Source: Bacillota bacterium
Lineage (GTDB): Bacteria; Bacillota; Clostridia; Christensenellales; Aristaeellaceae
NCBI GenBank assembly: GCA_023404345.1
Contig: JAEYCB010000031.1
Span: 6,219 to 70,218 of the forward strand
Direction: 5' to 3'
Length of the DNA stretch: 64,000 nt
Part shown: positions 36,093 to 44,147 of the stretch, one piece after another
How the letters are laid out: every line of letters starts with the position of its first letter
How positions within the stretch are numbered: the stretch's first letter is position 1
Position numbers and translations under genes: made by a program
Notes under the pieces: generated by a model
The model's database searches: none
The model's input: the letters and a program-made list of their open reading frames with translations, nothing else
Told to the model about the DNA's origin: nothing

Positions 36093-37308
36093 GGTACGCC
36101 TCCTCCACGGCGCGCGCGCAGTCCTCCGGCGACGCGCCGTTTTCAATCTCCGCGTCCGCGGCGGCGGCGTAGAGGTCCGCCCGCTCGCGCCACAGCCGCG
36201 CAAGCGCCTCGCGCCCCTGCGAAAGCGGCCGCCCGTCCATGGGCAGCGCCTCGATGGGCCGCGTGATGTGCGCCACCACGCAGTTCATGCGCAAAAGCTC
36301 GCGGTTTTCCGCGCTCTTGACGATGCCCCCGCCGGCGGCGATCACCTGCCCGCCCACGATCGCAACGCGCCGGAGCACCTCTGTCTCTCGGCGGCGGAAC
36401 CCCGCCTCCCCCTCGGTTTCAAAGATGCACGGGATGGGCATGCCCGCCGCCTTTTCGATTTCCCCGTCCAGATCCACAAACGGCATGCCCAGCCGCGCCG
36501 CCGCCAACGCGCCCACGGTGCTCTTGCCCGCGCCCGGCATGCCCACCAGCGCAAGGCCCGTCACCGCGCGCCGGAGCGCCCGCTCGGCCTCCCGCGCGCG
36601 CTCTGCGGGCACGGGCCGCCCGGTGAAGCGCTCGCACGCCCGCACCGCCTGATAGGTCAGCATCGCCAGCCCGCCTTCGCAGGGGATGCCCAGCGCCCGC
36701 GCCTGCTGCAAAAGCCGCGTGCGCAGCGGGTTGTAGATCACGTCCGCCACGCCGCGAAGGCCCGGCAGCCGCGCAAGGTCCACCGGCGCGGCCTGCACCC
36801 CCGGGTACATGCCCACGGGCGTGGCGTTGATGAGCCAGGCCGCGTCCGCGTGGCGCTCAAGGTTTTCGTAGTTGGTTTCGCCCGTGCGCGAGACGGTCAC
36901 CGCCTCGCCGCCCGCCGCCTCCACCACGTGGCGCGCCGTTTTGGACGTGCCGCCGCTGCCCAGAATGAGCGTCTTGGTTCCGGCGAAGGCCATGCCCGCG
37001 CGCCCGGTGATCACGCCAAGGCCGTAGGCGTCGGTGTTGTCGCCAAAGAGGGTGCCGTCCGACCTGCGCACGATGGTGTTGACGCTGCCGATGGCCTGCG
37101 CCGTGGGGCTGAGCTCGCGCAAATACGGGATCACCGCCTGCTTGTAGGGGATGGTGACGTTCAGCCCGTCAAATTCACCCTTTTGCAGGAAGGCCCCCAG
37201 TTCCTCCGGCGCAAGCTCGATCAGGTCGTAGCGGTAGTCCGCCAGCAGCCCGTGCAGCGTTTTCGAATGGCTGTGCCCCAGCCTTTCGCCGATCAGTCCG
37301 CAGCGCAT
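36073..37308 (-). CDS. aroE-aroK: Shikimate dehydrogenase - shikimate kinase fusion
   Basis: 411 residues. The ATG at 37308 is 1 nt after the pheA stop and has GGAGG upstream. The AroE half (residues 1 to about 240) has GHSHSKTLH (shikimate-binding SxS), NVTIPYKQ with the catalytic Lys, GSVNTIV, GDNTDAYG and a Rossmann GSGGTSKTA. The AroK half (about 255-411) has GMPGAGKST, FVDLDGEIEK, GFRRRET, AAGGGIV and a DGRPLSQG lid, so all canonical shikimate kinase residues are present. The fusion would catalyse consecutive steps, dehydroshikimate to shikimate to shikimate-3-phosphate. Confidence 0.95.
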   Translation of the reverse strand: MRCGLIGERLGHSHSKTLHGLLADYRYDLIELAPEELGAFLQKGEFDGLNVTIPYKQAVIPYLRELSPTAQAIGSVNTIVRRSDGTLFGDNTDAYGLGVITGRAGMAFAGTKTLILGSGGTSKTARHVVEAAGGEAVTVSRTGETNYENLERHADAAWLINATPVGMYPGVQAAPVDLARLPGLRGVADVIYNPLRTRLLQQARALGIPCEGGLAMLTYQAVRACERFTGRPVPAERAREAERALRRAVTGLALVGMPGAGKSTVGALAAARLGMPFVDLDGEIEKAAGMPIPCIFETEGEAGFRRRETEVLRRVAIVGGQVIAAGGGIVKSAENRELLRMNCVVAHITRPIEALPMDGRPLSQGREALARLWRERADLYAAAADAEIENGASPEDCARAVEEAYHEAVCD

Positions 37309-37309
37309 G

Positions 37310-38449
37310 TCAGGCCTCCGAATAGCTGCCCAGATAGGTGAACGCCTCCGGGCCCTCGTCCAGCTCGCACAGAAGGCCCAGCGCGTCCTCGTCGTAGACC
37401 GAGGCGTCCAGGTCAAAGTAGAACATGAACTCAAAGTCCGTGCCCGCGATGGGCCGGCTTTCCAGCTTGGTCAGGTTCAGGCCCAGCGCCGCGAAGCGCG
37501 CGATCATACCGTAGAGCGCGCCGGGGCGGTGCGGAACGTTGAGCATCAGGCTCACCTTGTCCGCGCCGGGGTAGATCTCCAGCTCCTTGGAGATGCAGAT
37601 GAAGCGGGTGAAGTTGCTGTCGGAATCGGAGATGTCGCTCTTGAGCACGCATAGCCCGTAGAGGCCCGCGCAGGCGGGCGAGGAGATGGCGGCGATGTCG
37701 TCGCGGCCGCTCTGGCTCACCATCTGGGCGGCCATGGCGGTGTTTTCGCAGACGGTGATCTTGACGTCCTTGAGGGTCTTGAGGAATGCGGAGCACTGGC
37801 CGATGGCCTGCTCGTGGCTGACGATCTCGCGGATGCCGGAGAGCGCCGCGCCGGGCCGGGCGACGAGCCGGTGGTCGATCTTGATGCGAAGGCTTTTGAC
37901 GATGGAGAAGCGGTAGCGCCGCATCAGGTCGTAGACCTCGGTGACCGAGCCGTAGGAGCTGTTTTCAATCGGCAGCACGCCATAGCGGCACAGCCCGCTT
38001 TCGATGGCCTGGAACACGCCCTCGAAGCGCCGGAAATACATGATAGACGGCAGCGCAAACAGCTTGTCGCACGCCTGCTGGCTGTAGGCCCCCTCCACGC
38101 CCTGACAGGCCACCATGGCCTGACGGGGGAAAGTTTTCGGCGTCTCCTCGATGGCGCGGACGATGCGGTTGCCCAGCTCCCCGCCGCGATTTAGCCTGCG
38201 CTGCTGGTAGCTGCGGCTGATATCAAAGATGGTGTTGTAGAGAAGCTTGATGTCCATCGCCATGTCCTCGCCCGCCGCCTGCGTCTGCCTGGCCATCACC
38301 TCGCGCTCGCGCGCCGGGTCCCATACGGGCAGGCCGTGCTCGCGCTTGTAGTCGGCGATGTCCGCCGCCGCCCGCATGCGCTTGGAAAACGCCTGCACCA
38401 GCTGCTCGTCCGCCTCATCGATCCGTTTCCTGATCACCTGAATCTCCAT
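37310..38449 (-). CDS. pheA: Bifunctional chorismate mutase / prephenate dehydratase
   Basis: 379 residues; ATG with GAAGGG upstream. Residues 1-90 are an AroQ-type chorismate mutase helix bundle (IRKRIDEADEQLVQAFSKRM). Residues from about 110 to 285 are the prephenate dehydratase domain, with GVEGAYSQQA and the catalytic TRF motif in SNFTRFICIS. A C-terminal ACT domain (about 295-379) has the ESRP motif of phenylalanine feedback binding. It makes phenylpyruvate for phenylalanine. Confidence 0.95.
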   Translation of the reverse strand: MEIQVIRKRIDEADEQLVQAFSKRMRAAADIADYKREHGLPVWDPAREREVMARQTQAAGEDMAMDIKLLYNTIFDISRSYQQRRLNRGGELGNRIVRAIEETPKTFPRQAMVACQGVEGAYSQQACDKLFALPSIMYFRRFEGVFQAIESGLCRYGVLPIENSSYGSVTEVYDLMRRYRFSIVKSLRIKIDHRLVARPGAALSGIREIVSHEQAIGQCSAFLKTLKDVKITVCENTAMAAQMVSQSGRDDIAAISSPACAGLYGLCVLKSDISDSDSNFTRFICISKELEIYPGADKVSLMLNVPHRPGALYGMIARFAALGLNLTKLESRPIAGTDFEFMFYFDLDASVYDEDALGLLCELDEGPEAFTYLGSYSEA

Positions 38450-38573
38450 CACAATCGCCCTTCTTTCGTCTGATTCAGAGGGGGTTCCCCGCCCCCCGGC
38501 CGCCATGCGCGCATCGTTTCCGGCTCCGCAGCCCCGCCATGCGCCCATTTTTCTCTGTTTGTCCGCCGGGGCC

Positions 38574-39635
38574 TTACGCCCCGACCGCCACGCGCGCCAG
38601 TTCCTCCAGTTCCGCCGCCGGCACGCGCCTGAGCTCGCACCGGCCAATCCCGTGGGGCAGCACCAGCGTGATTTCCCCGCCCGCGCGCTTCTTGTCCGCC
38701 ATGGCCGCCGCAGCCAGCTCCGCCGCCCCGTAGGGCGCGGAGAGGGGCAGGCCGTTGGCCGTGAGCGCGGCGGCGATGCCCGCCTCCGCCTCCGGCCCGC
38801 ACAGGCCCATGCTCCGCGCGATGCGTGCGGCGTAGATCATGCCCACGGCCACCGCCTGCCCGTGCGAGAAGCGGAAATCGCTGCACTTTTCAATCGCGTG
38901 CCCCAGCGTGTGGCCGAGGTTGAGCAACTGACGGCTGCCGGTGTCACGCTCGTCGGCGGCCACCAGCGCCGCCTTGGCCGTCACGCACCGCTCGATCACC
39001 CATTCCGCGTCCGCCGTCCAGCCGCTGCGGGAGAGGCGTTCAAACAGATCCGTATCGCCCAGCACGCCGTACTTGACCGCCTCCGCCGCGCCGTCCGAAA
39101 GCGTGGCCGCGGGCAAGGTGGAAAGCGCGTCCGGGTCGATCAGCACCAGCCGGGGCTGATGAAACGCCCCCACCTGATTCTTAAGGCCCCCCAGGTCCAC
39201 GCCCGTCTTGCCGCCCACGCTGCTGTCGATCATGGCAAGCAAGGTCGTCGGGATCTGGATGAGCGCCACGCCGCGCTGGTAGCTCGCCGCCGCGAAGCCC
39301 GCCACGTCGCCCGGCACGCCGCCGCCCAGCGCCACCACCGCGTCCGCGCGCGTCATGCCCTGCTCCGAGAGGAAGGCGAGCATCTTTTCCCACGTTGCCA
39401 GCGTCTTGTGCGCCTCGCCATGCGGCATGGCGAAGCGGCAGGTGCGCAGCCCGCTTTCCGAAAGCGCCTGCTCCACCCGCGCGCCGTAGAGCGCATCCAC
39501 GGTGTCGTCGGTCAGGATGGCGGCCATGCGCTTCCCGCCCAGCGCCTCGACAATCATGCCGCCCGCCGCCTCCATCAGCCCCCGGCCGATGAATACCTCA
39601 TAGGGCCGCCCGGCCCGCACCTCCACGCATCTCAT
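38574..39635 (-). CDS. aroB: 3-dehydroquinate synthase
   Basis: 353 residues; the ATG overlaps the tyrA stop (ATGA). NAD-binding segments VVALGGGVPGDVAGFAA and PTTLLAMIDSSVGGKTGVD are clear, followed by metal-binding LNLGHTLGHAIE and HGQAVAVGM. It cyclises DAHP to 3-dehydroquinate, the second step of the shikimate pathway. About 124 bp separate it from pheA, the largest gap in the operon; no terminator was recognised there. Confidence 0.96.
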   Translation of the reverse strand: MRCVEVRAGRPYEVFIGRGLMEAAGGMIVEALGGKRMAAILTDDTVDALYGARVEQALSESGLRTCRFAMPHGEAHKTLATWEKMLAFLSEQGMTRADAVVALGGGVPGDVAGFAAASYQRGVALIQIPTTLLAMIDSSVGGKTGVDLGGLKNQVGAFHQPRLVLIDPDALSTLPAATLSDGAAEAVKYGVLGDTDLFERLSRSGWTADAEWVIERCVTAKAALVAADERDTGSRQLLNLGHTLGHAIEKCSDFRFSHGQAVAVGMIYAARIARSMGLCGPEAEAGIAAALTANGLPLSAPYGAAELAAAAMADKKRAGGEITLVLPHGIGRCELRRVPAAELEELARVAVGA

Positions 39636-40480
39636 GGCTCGTCCTCCTTCCGGTCCACAATCTCCTTGCGCTCGCGCCCCTCGCGAAGCAGCCTTTCCAG
39701 CCCCTCCGCGTCCCCGGCGGAAAGCGCCGCGCGGTACTCCTCAAGGTGCTCAATCAGCGCGTCCAGCTCGTTTTGCAATTCGTCGCGGTTGAGAAGGAAC
39801 AGCTCCGTCCACATCTTTTCGCTCAGCCGCGCCACGCGCGTCATGTCCTTAAAGCTGCCCGCCGAGAAGCCGGGGTGCTTCATCGCCTCCGGGCTTTTCA
39901 CATACGCGCTGGACACCACATGCGCCAGCTGCGACGTGTAGCCGATCAGCCGGTCGTGCTCCTCGGGCGTGGTGATGACCACCCGCCCGAAGCCAAGGCC
40001 GCGGAAGAAGTGCTTGAGGTCCGAAAGCGTGCGGATGTCCGTGCCCGGCGGCGGGGTGAGGATCATGGAGGCGTTGTCAAACAGCGTCGCCGTCGCATGG
40101 TCGAATCCCCAGTACTCGATGCCCGCCATCGGGTGCCCGCCTATGAAGGTAAAGCCGTTTTCCTTCGCCGTCTCAAACAGCGGCCCGCACACCGCGCGCT
40201 TGACGCCGCACAGGTCGATTACCCACGCGCCTTTTTTGAACGCCGCGGCGTGCTCCTGCACGTACTTGACCGCCGCGCGGGGCCATGTGGCGATGAACAC
40301 GACGTCGCACATCGCCAGCCACTCGTCGGTCAGCTCGCCGTCGATGGCCTCCAGCAGCCGGGCCTTGTACATCACCTGTTCGTCGGTATCCGTGCCCAGC
40401 ACCGTATGCGGGGTGCTCCTGCGAATCGTCTTTGCCATGGAGCCGCCGATCAGCCCCAAGCCCACCACGCCGATGTCCAT
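39632..40480 (-). CDS. tyrA: Prephenate dehydrogenase
   Basis: 282 residues; ATG 1 nt after the aroF stop. The NAD-binding loop is VGLGLIGGSMAKTI, and FIGGHPMAGIEYWGF contains the conserved GGHPMAG substrate site, followed by HDRLIGYTSQLAHVVSSA. No C-terminal ACT domain is present. The enzyme converts prephenate to 4-hydroxyphenylpyruvate for tyrosine. Its presence in the same operon as pheA explains why a combined Tyr/Phe signal would control the transcript. Confidence 0.94.
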   Translation of the reverse strand: MDIGVVGLGLIGGSMAKTIRRSTPHTVLGTDTDEQVMYKARLLEAIDGELTDEWLAMCDVVFIATWPRAAVKYVQEHAAAFKKGAWVIDLCGVKRAVCGPLFETAKENGFTFIGGHPMAGIEYWGFDHATATLFDNASMILTPPPGTDIRTLSDLKHFFRGLGFGRVVITTPEEHDRLIGYTSQLAHVVSSAYVKSPEAMKHPGFSAGSFKDMTRVARLSEKMWTELFLLNRDELQNELDALIEHLEEYRAALSAGDAEGLERLLREGRERKEIVDRKEDEP

Positions 40481-40481
40481 G

Positions 40482-41504
40482 TCACACGCCCTCCTTCGGC
40501 ATATGCCATGCATGCGGCAGAACCGCGCGCACGCCCTCCATCACGTCGCGGAACGCCTCCGGCGTCAGCGACTGCGCGCCGTCGCACAGGGCGCGTTTGG
40601 GGTCGTTGTGCACCTCGATCATCAGGCCGTCCGCGCCCGCGGCGGTGGCGGCCAGCGCCATAGGCTTGACCATCCACGAGATGCCCGTGGCGTGGCTCGG
40701 GTCCACGATCACCGGCAGGTGGGTGAGCTTTTTGAGCATGGGCACGGCGGCGAGGTCGAGGGTGTTGCGCGTGGCTGTCTCAAAGGTGCGGATGCCCCGC
40801 TCGCAGAGGATCACCTTTTCGTTGCCTCCGGCCATGACATACTCGGCGCTCATGAGCAGCTCCTGAAGGGTGTTGGCCAGCCCGCGCTTGATGAGGATGG
40901 GCTTGCCGGTGTGGCCCAGCTCCTTGAGCAGCTCAAAGTTCTGCATGTTGCGCGCGCCGACCTGTATCACGTCCACCTCGTCAAAGAGTGGAAGCTGTGA
41001 AAGGTCCATGATCTCCGTGACCACGGGCAGGCCGGTGAGGCGCTTGGCCTCCAGAAGCAGCTCCAGCCCGTGCCCTCGCAGCCCCTGAAAGGCGTAAGGC
41101 GAGGTGCGCGGCTTGAACGCACCACCGCGCAGCATGGTGGCGCCCGAGGCCTTCACCGCCGCGGCGATCAGACACACCTGCTCCTCGCTTTCGATGCTGC
41201 ACGGCCCAGCGATCACACTGAATACGCCTCCGCCCACCTGCGTATCCCCCACAGGGATAATACTATCGTTCTCGTGGAACTTGCGGTTGGCATTCTTGTA
41301 GGGCTCCTGCACGCGCTTGACGTCCTCGACGATGTCCAGCGCCCGCAAAAGGTCGATGTCCACCACCGAGGTATCCCCCACCAGCCCCAGCACCAGATGG
41401 GTTGCTCCCTCGGAGGGATGAATAGTGATGCCCAGGCTCTTGAGCCAAGCCATCAGGTTATTGAGCTGCTTTTCCTCGGGATTTTTCTTGAGAATCACGA
41501 TCAT
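40482..41504 (-). CDS. aroF: DAHP synthase (3-deoxy-7-phosphoheptulonate synthase), type I beta
   Basis: 340 residues; the ATG at 41504 has AAGGAGG about 11 bp upstream. An N-terminal ferredoxin-like regulatory domain (residues 1-70, MIVILKKNPEEKQLNNL) precedes the TIM barrel, with AGPCSIESEEQ, LRGGAFKPRTSPYAFQG, LIKRGLANT and VIVDPSHATG. The length and fused regulatory domain match the Thermotoga-type enzyme, in which that domain confers Tyr/Phe feedback. It catalyses PEP plus erythrose-4-phosphate to DAHP. It is the first structural gene after the leader attenuator. Confidence 0.96.
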   Translation of the reverse strand: MIVILKKNPEEKQLNNLMAWLKSLGITIHPSEGATHLVLGLVGDTSVVDIDLLRALDIVEDVKRVQEPYKNANRKFHENDSIIPVGDTQVGGGVFSVIAGPCSIESEEQVCLIAAAVKASGATMLRGGAFKPRTSPYAFQGLRGHGLELLLEAKRLTGLPVVTEIMDLSQLPLFDEVDVIQVGARNMQNFELLKELGHTGKPILIKRGLANTLQELLMSAEYVMAGGNEKVILCERGIRTFETATRNTLDLAAVPMLKKLTHLPVIVDPSHATGISWMVKPMALAATAAGADGLMIEVHNDPKRALCDGAQSLTPEAFRDVMEGVRAVLPHAWHMPKEGV

Positions 41505-41530
41505 GGGGACCGCCGCCTCCTTCTGTTCAT

Positions 41531-41561
41531 GAAAAAACCCCCGCGGCATTGGCCGCGGGGG
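41531..41561 (-). terminator. Attenuator terminator between leader ORF and aroF
   Basis: On the minus strand CCCCCGCGGC, loop CAAT, GCCGCGGGGG, then TTTTTT: a perfect 10-bp stem. It begins about 20 nt after the leader-peptide stop and ends about 27 nt before aroF, so it lies within the transcript ahead of the operon. Confidence 0.93.
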
Positions 41562-41581
41562 TGGAAACCCTTCCTTTTACC

Positions 41582-41674
41582 TCACACAGCACAACGCAAA
41601 AGAGCCTTACGCGCAAACGTAAAGCTAAAGGCAAAGTAATAGGCGGAGCTGTAGTCCATGCGTGTTGCTTTCAT
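41582..41674 (-). CDS. Tyr/Phe-rich leader peptide of the aromatic operon
   Basis: A 30-codon ORF with an excellent ribosome binding site (AGAAGGAGG) and ATG at 41674, starting about 28 nt after the predicted transcription start. Tyr stands at positions 8, 12 and 13, and Phe at 14, 16, 18 and 20, so 7 of 13 residues from 8 to 20 are Tyr or Phe. The stop is followed by the intrinsic terminator at 41561-41531 and then aroF. This is the layout of classical ribosome-mediated attenuators such as pheA and trp leaders. The inference is that slow decoding of Tyr or Phe codons prevents terminator formation. The competing antiterminator pairing could not be identified with confidence by eye. Confidence 0.9.
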   Translation of the reverse strand: MKATRMDYSSAYYFAFSFTFARKALLRCAV

Positions 41675-41708
41675 ACCGGCTCTGCCTCCTTCTGCGTTGA
41701 TGGGAGGA

Positions 41709-41737
41709 ATGATAGCACCATCTTCCCGCCTTGTCAA
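41709..41737 (-). promoter_or_regulatory. Sigma-A promoter of the aromatic operon
   Basis: Minus strand TTGACA (41737-41732), 17 bp, TATCAT (41714-41709). It places the start of transcription near 41702, just ahead of the leader-peptide ribosome binding site. Confidence 0.9.
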
Positions 41738-41879
41738 CCGTTTTTCCAGAAAAAAACGGGAGAAACACAGCTGAGAGGGGGCGGAGCGCCAGCGTTTCGA
41801 GCGCCCATTTTGGCGCAAGAAACGCGCCTCACCGCGCCGCCCCGCTCGCTACCCCCGAGCCACCCGCACGCACCAGCCG

Positions 41880-42160
41880 TCAGAGGTTTGGAGAGCCGCA
41901 GCTCTCCAAAGTGAAATCCGAATCCCCGGTACCTTCCCCCAATCTTCGATTGGGAGAAGGCATCCCGCGCGAGCGCGGGACAGGCTGCCCGCTTCCAGCG
42001 GGCGGCCTGCCTCGCTGACATGCGCGGTGGATTCGGAAGCCTTGCTTGCGCAAGGCTTCCTTACGCCGCTTCCCGCCCGGGAGCCCTCCGAAGGAGGGCG
42101 AGAAGGAAGCGGCGCCCCCCGTCGGAAAAGATCGGCGCCAGCCGAGCTTTTCCGACGCGC
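41880..42160 (+). repeat. Dispersed multi-hairpin intergenic element, copy 4 (longest)
   Basis: Blocks: CAGAGGTTTGGAGAGCC hairpin, GAAATCCGAATCC, an extra 85-90 bp holding three hairpins (CCCAATC-TTC-GATTGGG; CCCGCGC/GCGCGGG; GCCCGC-TTCCA-GCGGGC), then ATGCGCGGTGGATTCGG, AAGCCTTGC..GCAAGGCTT, CGCCGCTTC..GAAGCGGCG and GTCGGAAAAG..CTTTTCCGAC. Apart from the insertion it aligns block by block with copy 1. Together with 41738-41879, in which nothing is recognised, it fills the gap between spoIVA and the aro promoter. Confidence 0.78.
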
Positions 42161-43642
42161 TCATAGCAGTATGCAGATCATCCCGCCATTCCCCTCGTTG
42201 ATGATCTTGGAAAGCGTCTCCTGCACCTTCTCCTGCGCGTCGGCGGGCATGCGCATGAGCTTGTTGCTCAATCCCTCGCGCACCAGCTCGTGCAGGCTCT
42301 TGCCGAAGAAATTGGTGTTCCAGATGCGCTGGGGATCGTTTTCAAACTCCTCCAGCAGGTAGCGCACCAATTCCTCGCTCTGCTTCTCAGTGCCCACCAC
42401 GGGGCTGACCTCGGTTTCGATATCCACGCGGATGAGGTGCAGGGACGGCGCATTCGCCTTGAGCTTCACGCCAAAGCGGCTGCCCTGCTTGACGATCTCC
42501 GGTTCCTGCAATGTCAGCTCGTTCATCGTGGGCGTCACCAGGCCATAGCCCGTCTCCCGCACGCTCCTGAGCGCGTCGGCCACGTGGTCGTATTCGGTCT
42601 TGGCGGCCACAAGCTCCTTCATAAGGCGCAAAAGATGCGCGTCGCCACGGATTTCCGTGCCGCATTCCTCTCCCAGCACGCGGTTGAACAGCCCTTCCTT
42701 GAGCGGCAGGGAAAACCTGACGCGCCCCTGCCCCAGATCGATTCCCTCGTTTTTGAGCCCCTCGGTGTAAGGCGACTGGGAAAACGCCTGTGAGAATACG
42801 GCATGGTCGCATACGCGGCTAAGGTTGGCCGCTCCGGCGCGTACACCCTCCAACACATGCGTAGCCAGCCAGTGCCCCTCATCCAAAGCATTGAGCCAGT
42901 CAGGCACGCTGATTTGGATTTCACGCAGCGGGAACTGAAACAGCACCTGTTCAAACATGCCCAGAATGTCATCCACGTCCATTTCCTTTACGTTCATGGC
43001 CAGCACGGGCACGCCATAGCGTTCAGCCAAACGGTCGCGCAGGCGCTGGCAGTCCGGCGTATCCGGCGAACGGGAGTTGAGCACCGTGATAAACGGCTTG
43101 CCCAGTTGCTTTAATTCCTCTACCACGCGTTCTTCTGCTTCCACGTAGTTTTCACGCGGCAAGTCAGCCACAGTACCATCGGTGGTCACCACCAGGCCGA
43201 TGGTGGCGTGCTCGGCGATCACCTTGCGCGTACCCGTCTCCGCCGCCTGCTCAAAGGGAATATCGTAGTCAAACCACGGGGTGTGAACCATACGTGCAGC
43301 CCCGTCCTCCTCGGTTCCCAACGCGCCTTCCACCAGATATCCCACGCTGTCTACCATGCGCACGCGCACGTTAGCCTGGTCCCCCAGCGTTACGGTCACC
43401 GCCTCGCCGGGCACAAACTTGGGCTGCGTGGTCATGATGGTGCGGCCGCTGCCGCTTTGGGGTAGCTCGTCCGAAAGGCGGTCGCGGCGCGGGCCAGGAG
43501 CCATGGCGGGCAGGACCAGCTTTTCCATCATGCGGGCAATCAGCGTACTTTTGCCTGTGCGCACCGGCCCCACCACGCCGATGTATACGTCGCCATCAGT
43601 TCGCTCTGCAATATCGCGGTAAAGATCGAACGTTTTGTCCAT
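42161..43642 (-). CDS. spoIVA: Stage IV sporulation protein A (spore coat morphogenetic ATPase)
   Basis: 493 residues, the usual family length; ATG at 43642 with AAGGAGG upstream. The N-terminal P-loop domain begins FDLYRDIAERTDGDVYIGVVGPVRTGKSTL (shown in part: GPVRTGKS, about residues 24-31) and includes MVDSVGYLVEGA and VVTTDGTVADLPRENY. The conserved C-terminus ends NEGNGGMICILL. SpoIVA polymerises on the forespore surface using ATP and anchors the coat. Its presence marks the organism as an endospore former. A sigma-E promoter is expected but was not identified with confidence. Confidence 0.97.
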   Translation of the reverse strand: MDKTFDLYRDIAERTDGDVYIGVVGPVRTGKSTLIARMMEKLVLPAMAPGPRRDRLSDELPQSGSGRTIMTTQPKFVPGEAVTVTLGDQANVRVRMVDSVGYLVEGALGTEEDGAARMVHTPWFDYDIPFEQAAETGTRKVIAEHATIGLVVTTDGTVADLPRENYVEAEERVVEELKQLGKPFITVLNSRSPDTPDCQRLRDRLAERYGVPVLAMNVKEMDVDDILGMFEQVLFQFPLREIQISVPDWLNALDEGHWLATHVLEGVRAGAANLSRVCDHAVFSQAFSQSPYTEGLKNEGIDLGQGRVRFSLPLKEGLFNRVLGEECGTEIRGDAHLLRLMKELVAAKTEYDHVADALRSVRETGYGLVTPTMNELTLQEPEIVKQGSRFGVKLKANAPSLHLIRVDIETEVSPVVGTEKQSEELVRYLLEEFENDPQRIWNTNFFGKSLHELVREGLSNKLMRMPADAQEKVQETLSKIINEGNGGMICILL

Positions 43643-43711
43643 GCAAAAACCTCCTTGCGTTGCGCTTGCCAAACGATATGCACCCCGCTGGCGCGGGAAT
43701 GCAAAAAAGGA

Positions 43712-43740
43712 ATGAAATTTTTGCCCGTTTGCGTTATACT
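43712..43740 (+). promoter_or_regulatory. Probable promoter of ylbF-mltG operon
   Basis: ATGAAA (43712-43717), 17 bp, TATACT (43735-43740), 35 bp upstream of the ylbF-like ATG. The -35 is weak. Confidence 0.5.
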
Positions 43741-43774
43741 AAAAGGCGACGGTGCGAAAGGAGGGGCTTTTGTC

Positions 43775-44134
43775 ATGGAAATGCCAAGCGAGGTGGCCCG
43801 CGCCACAGACGCGCTGCTTCAGGCGCTTAGTGAAACGGAAGCCTTTCAAACCTGCGCGCGCTTGCGCGAGACAGTCATGGAAGATGAGGTCAGCCGCCGG
43901 CTGCTTCAGCGCTTTACGCGCGCGGAGGCGGCGCTGCGCATGGCGGCGGCCGCGGGCAGCGACCCGCACCCCGAAGACGCGCAGGAATTTGAGCGCTTAA
44001 GTGCCCTGCTCTACGAAAGCGACGAGGTATCTGCCTATTTGCTCGCCCGTATGAGCGCGCAACGCCTGGCTGCCGCCGTGATGGAGCGTGTGGCACAGGC
44101 GGCGGACATCGGCGCGGATATCAGCGAAATGTAA
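43775..44134 (+). CDS. YlbF/YmcA-family protein
   Basis: 119 residues; ATG with AAAGGAGGGG upstream. The protein is predicted almost wholly helical (VARATDALLQALSETEAFQ..., LLQRFTRAEAALRMAA), as in the Com_YlbF family. In Bacillus, YlbF, YmcA and YaaT act together on RNase Y-dependent mRNA processing, competence and sporulation. The short Cys-rich tail some family members carry is not present. It is followed 13 bp later by mltG. Confidence 0.75.
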   Translation: MEMPSEVARATDALLQALSETEAFQTCARLRETVMEDEVSRRLLQRFTRAEAALRMAAAAGSDPHPEDAQEFERLSALLYESDEVSAYLLARMSAQRLAAAVMERVAQAADIGADISEM

Positions 44135-44147
44135 AGGAGGCGGCGGT

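Noticed and set aside
41505..41700. T-box riboswitch upstream of aroF
   Set aside because: No T-box consensus or specifier-loop layout was seen, whereas a leader ORF with its own ribosome binding site explains the region.
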